This document shows positions 5,976 through 6,440 of a stretch of 6,440 nucleotides of DNA, in pieces. Both the position numbers and the translations under genes were made by a program. The notes beneath the pieces were generated by a model. The model was given only the letters and a program-made list of their open reading frames with translations, was not told where the DNA came from and did not search any database. Position 1 is the first letter of the stretch; each line of letters begins with the position of its first letter. The stretch is from Phycisphaerales bacterium (GTDB lineage Bacteria > Planctomycetota > Phycisphaerae > SM23-33): contig PMBX01000074.1 in assembly GCA_003153915.1 (NCBI GenBank), positions 914-7,353 of the forward strand, read 5' to 3'.

Positions 5976-6440
5976 TTACTTCACCACTCCCAGCTTCTTC
6001 CCCACCTTCCCGAAAGCCTCCAGTCCTTTATCCAGGTCGCCTTTCGCGTGCGCGGCCGAGATCATCACGCGGATGCGGGCCTTGCCCTGCGGCACGGTCG
6101 GGAATCCCAATGCCATGGCAAAGACGCCTTCTTCGAACAGCTCGCGGCTGAACTGCTGGGCCAGCGGTGCTTCCCCGAGCATGACCGGGGTGATGGGGGT
6201 GGTGCTCAGGCCGGTATTGAAACCCAGCCGCTTCATTTCTGCCTTGAAGTAGCGGGCGTTCTCCCAGAGTCTGTCCACCAGTTCGGTGGAACCTTCAAGC
6301 AGGTCAATGGCGGCGAGACAGGCGGCCGCATCCGGAGCGGTGACGGCGGAGGAGAACAGGAATGGGCGTCCGCGCTGGCGCAGCCACTCGATAATGACCG
6401 CCTTTCCGGCTACCACGCCGCCCACCACGCCGAAGGCCTT
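5976..6440 (-). CDS. kbl: Glycine C-acetyltransferase (2-amino-3-ketobutyrate CoA ligase), C-terminal part
   Basis: The frame is open to the window edge, so the 5' part lies beyond base 6440. The 154 residues seen match the C-terminal 155 residues of E. coli Kbl with about one gap. The very first residue, Lys in KAFG, corresponds to the PLP-binding lysine (E. coli Lys244). Further family segments are VIIEWLRQRGRPFLFSS, the C-terminal domain phrase PVMLGEAPLAQQF, and GKARIRVMISAAH, whose second Arg corresponds to the substrate-binding Arg368. The enzyme is a fold-type I PLP enzyme that cleaves 2-amino-3-oxobutyrate with CoA to glycine and acetyl-CoA, usually together with threonine dehydrogenase. 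Related alpha-oxoamine synthases (BioF, HemA, serine palmitoyltransferase) are the alternatives, but the C-terminal wording fits Kbl best. A GTG at 6428 is an internal valine, not a start. The stop is TAA. Confidence 0.9.
   Translation of the reverse strand, partial: KAFGVVGGVVAGKAVIIEWLRQRGRPFLFSSAVTAPDAAACLAAIDLLEGSTELVDRLWENARYFKAEMKRLGFNTGLSTTPITPVMLGEAPLAQQFSRELFEEGVFAMALGFPTVPQGKARIRVMISAAHAKGDLDKGLEAFGKVGKKLGVVK

Noticed and set aside
6426..6428. GTG as a start codon of the Kbl-like protein
   Set aside because: The frame continues upstream to the window edge with KAFG, the conserved PLP-lysine motif, so the GTG is an internal valine.

Overview
The window is GC-rich bacterial DNA. Its core is a lysine-biosynthesis gene cluster of the alpha-aminoadipate (AAA) type that uses the amino-group carrier protein LysW. 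LysK together with homoisocitrate dehydrogenase and homoaconitase points to a Thermus/Deinococcus-like or Chloroflexota-like bacterium. I favour an uncultured Anaerolineae-type Chloroflexota, because of the gene mix and the dispersed-palindrome style of repeat between the genes. That assignment is inference, not something the sequence proves.

Plus strand, bases 1-3524: the 3' two thirds of a fused large+small subunit homoaconitase (start lies upstream of the window), an 84-bp double-hairpin palindromic repeat, a complete homoisocitrate dehydrogenase, and a complete LysK-type M20 peptidase. These would carry out homocitrate -> homoisocitrate -> 2-oxoadipate, and at the far end of the pathway the release of lysine from LysW. 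The middle steps (LysX, LysZ, LysY, LysJ), LysW and homocitrate synthase are not in the window. The lysK reading frame contains a perfect 27-bp palindrome that sits exactly on codon boundaries and coincides with an unusually long loop.

Plus strand, bases 3549-5342: an alpha/beta-hydrolase (carboxylesterase-like) and, starting on the base after its stop codon, a beta-propeller protein resembling family-43-type glycoside hydrolases. They follow lysK in the same direction with a 24-bp gap. They look like a translationally coupled pair whose substrate I cannot name.

Minus strand, bases 5354-6440: a YdjA-type nitroreductase and, upstream of it on that strand, the C-terminal part of glycine C-acetyltransferase (Kbl), cut by the window edge exactly at the PLP-binding lysine. 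This pair converges on the plus-strand genes with only 11 bp between stop codons. No RNA gene, CRISPR array, transposase or phage gene was seen. No gene-free stretch exceeds 100 bp.
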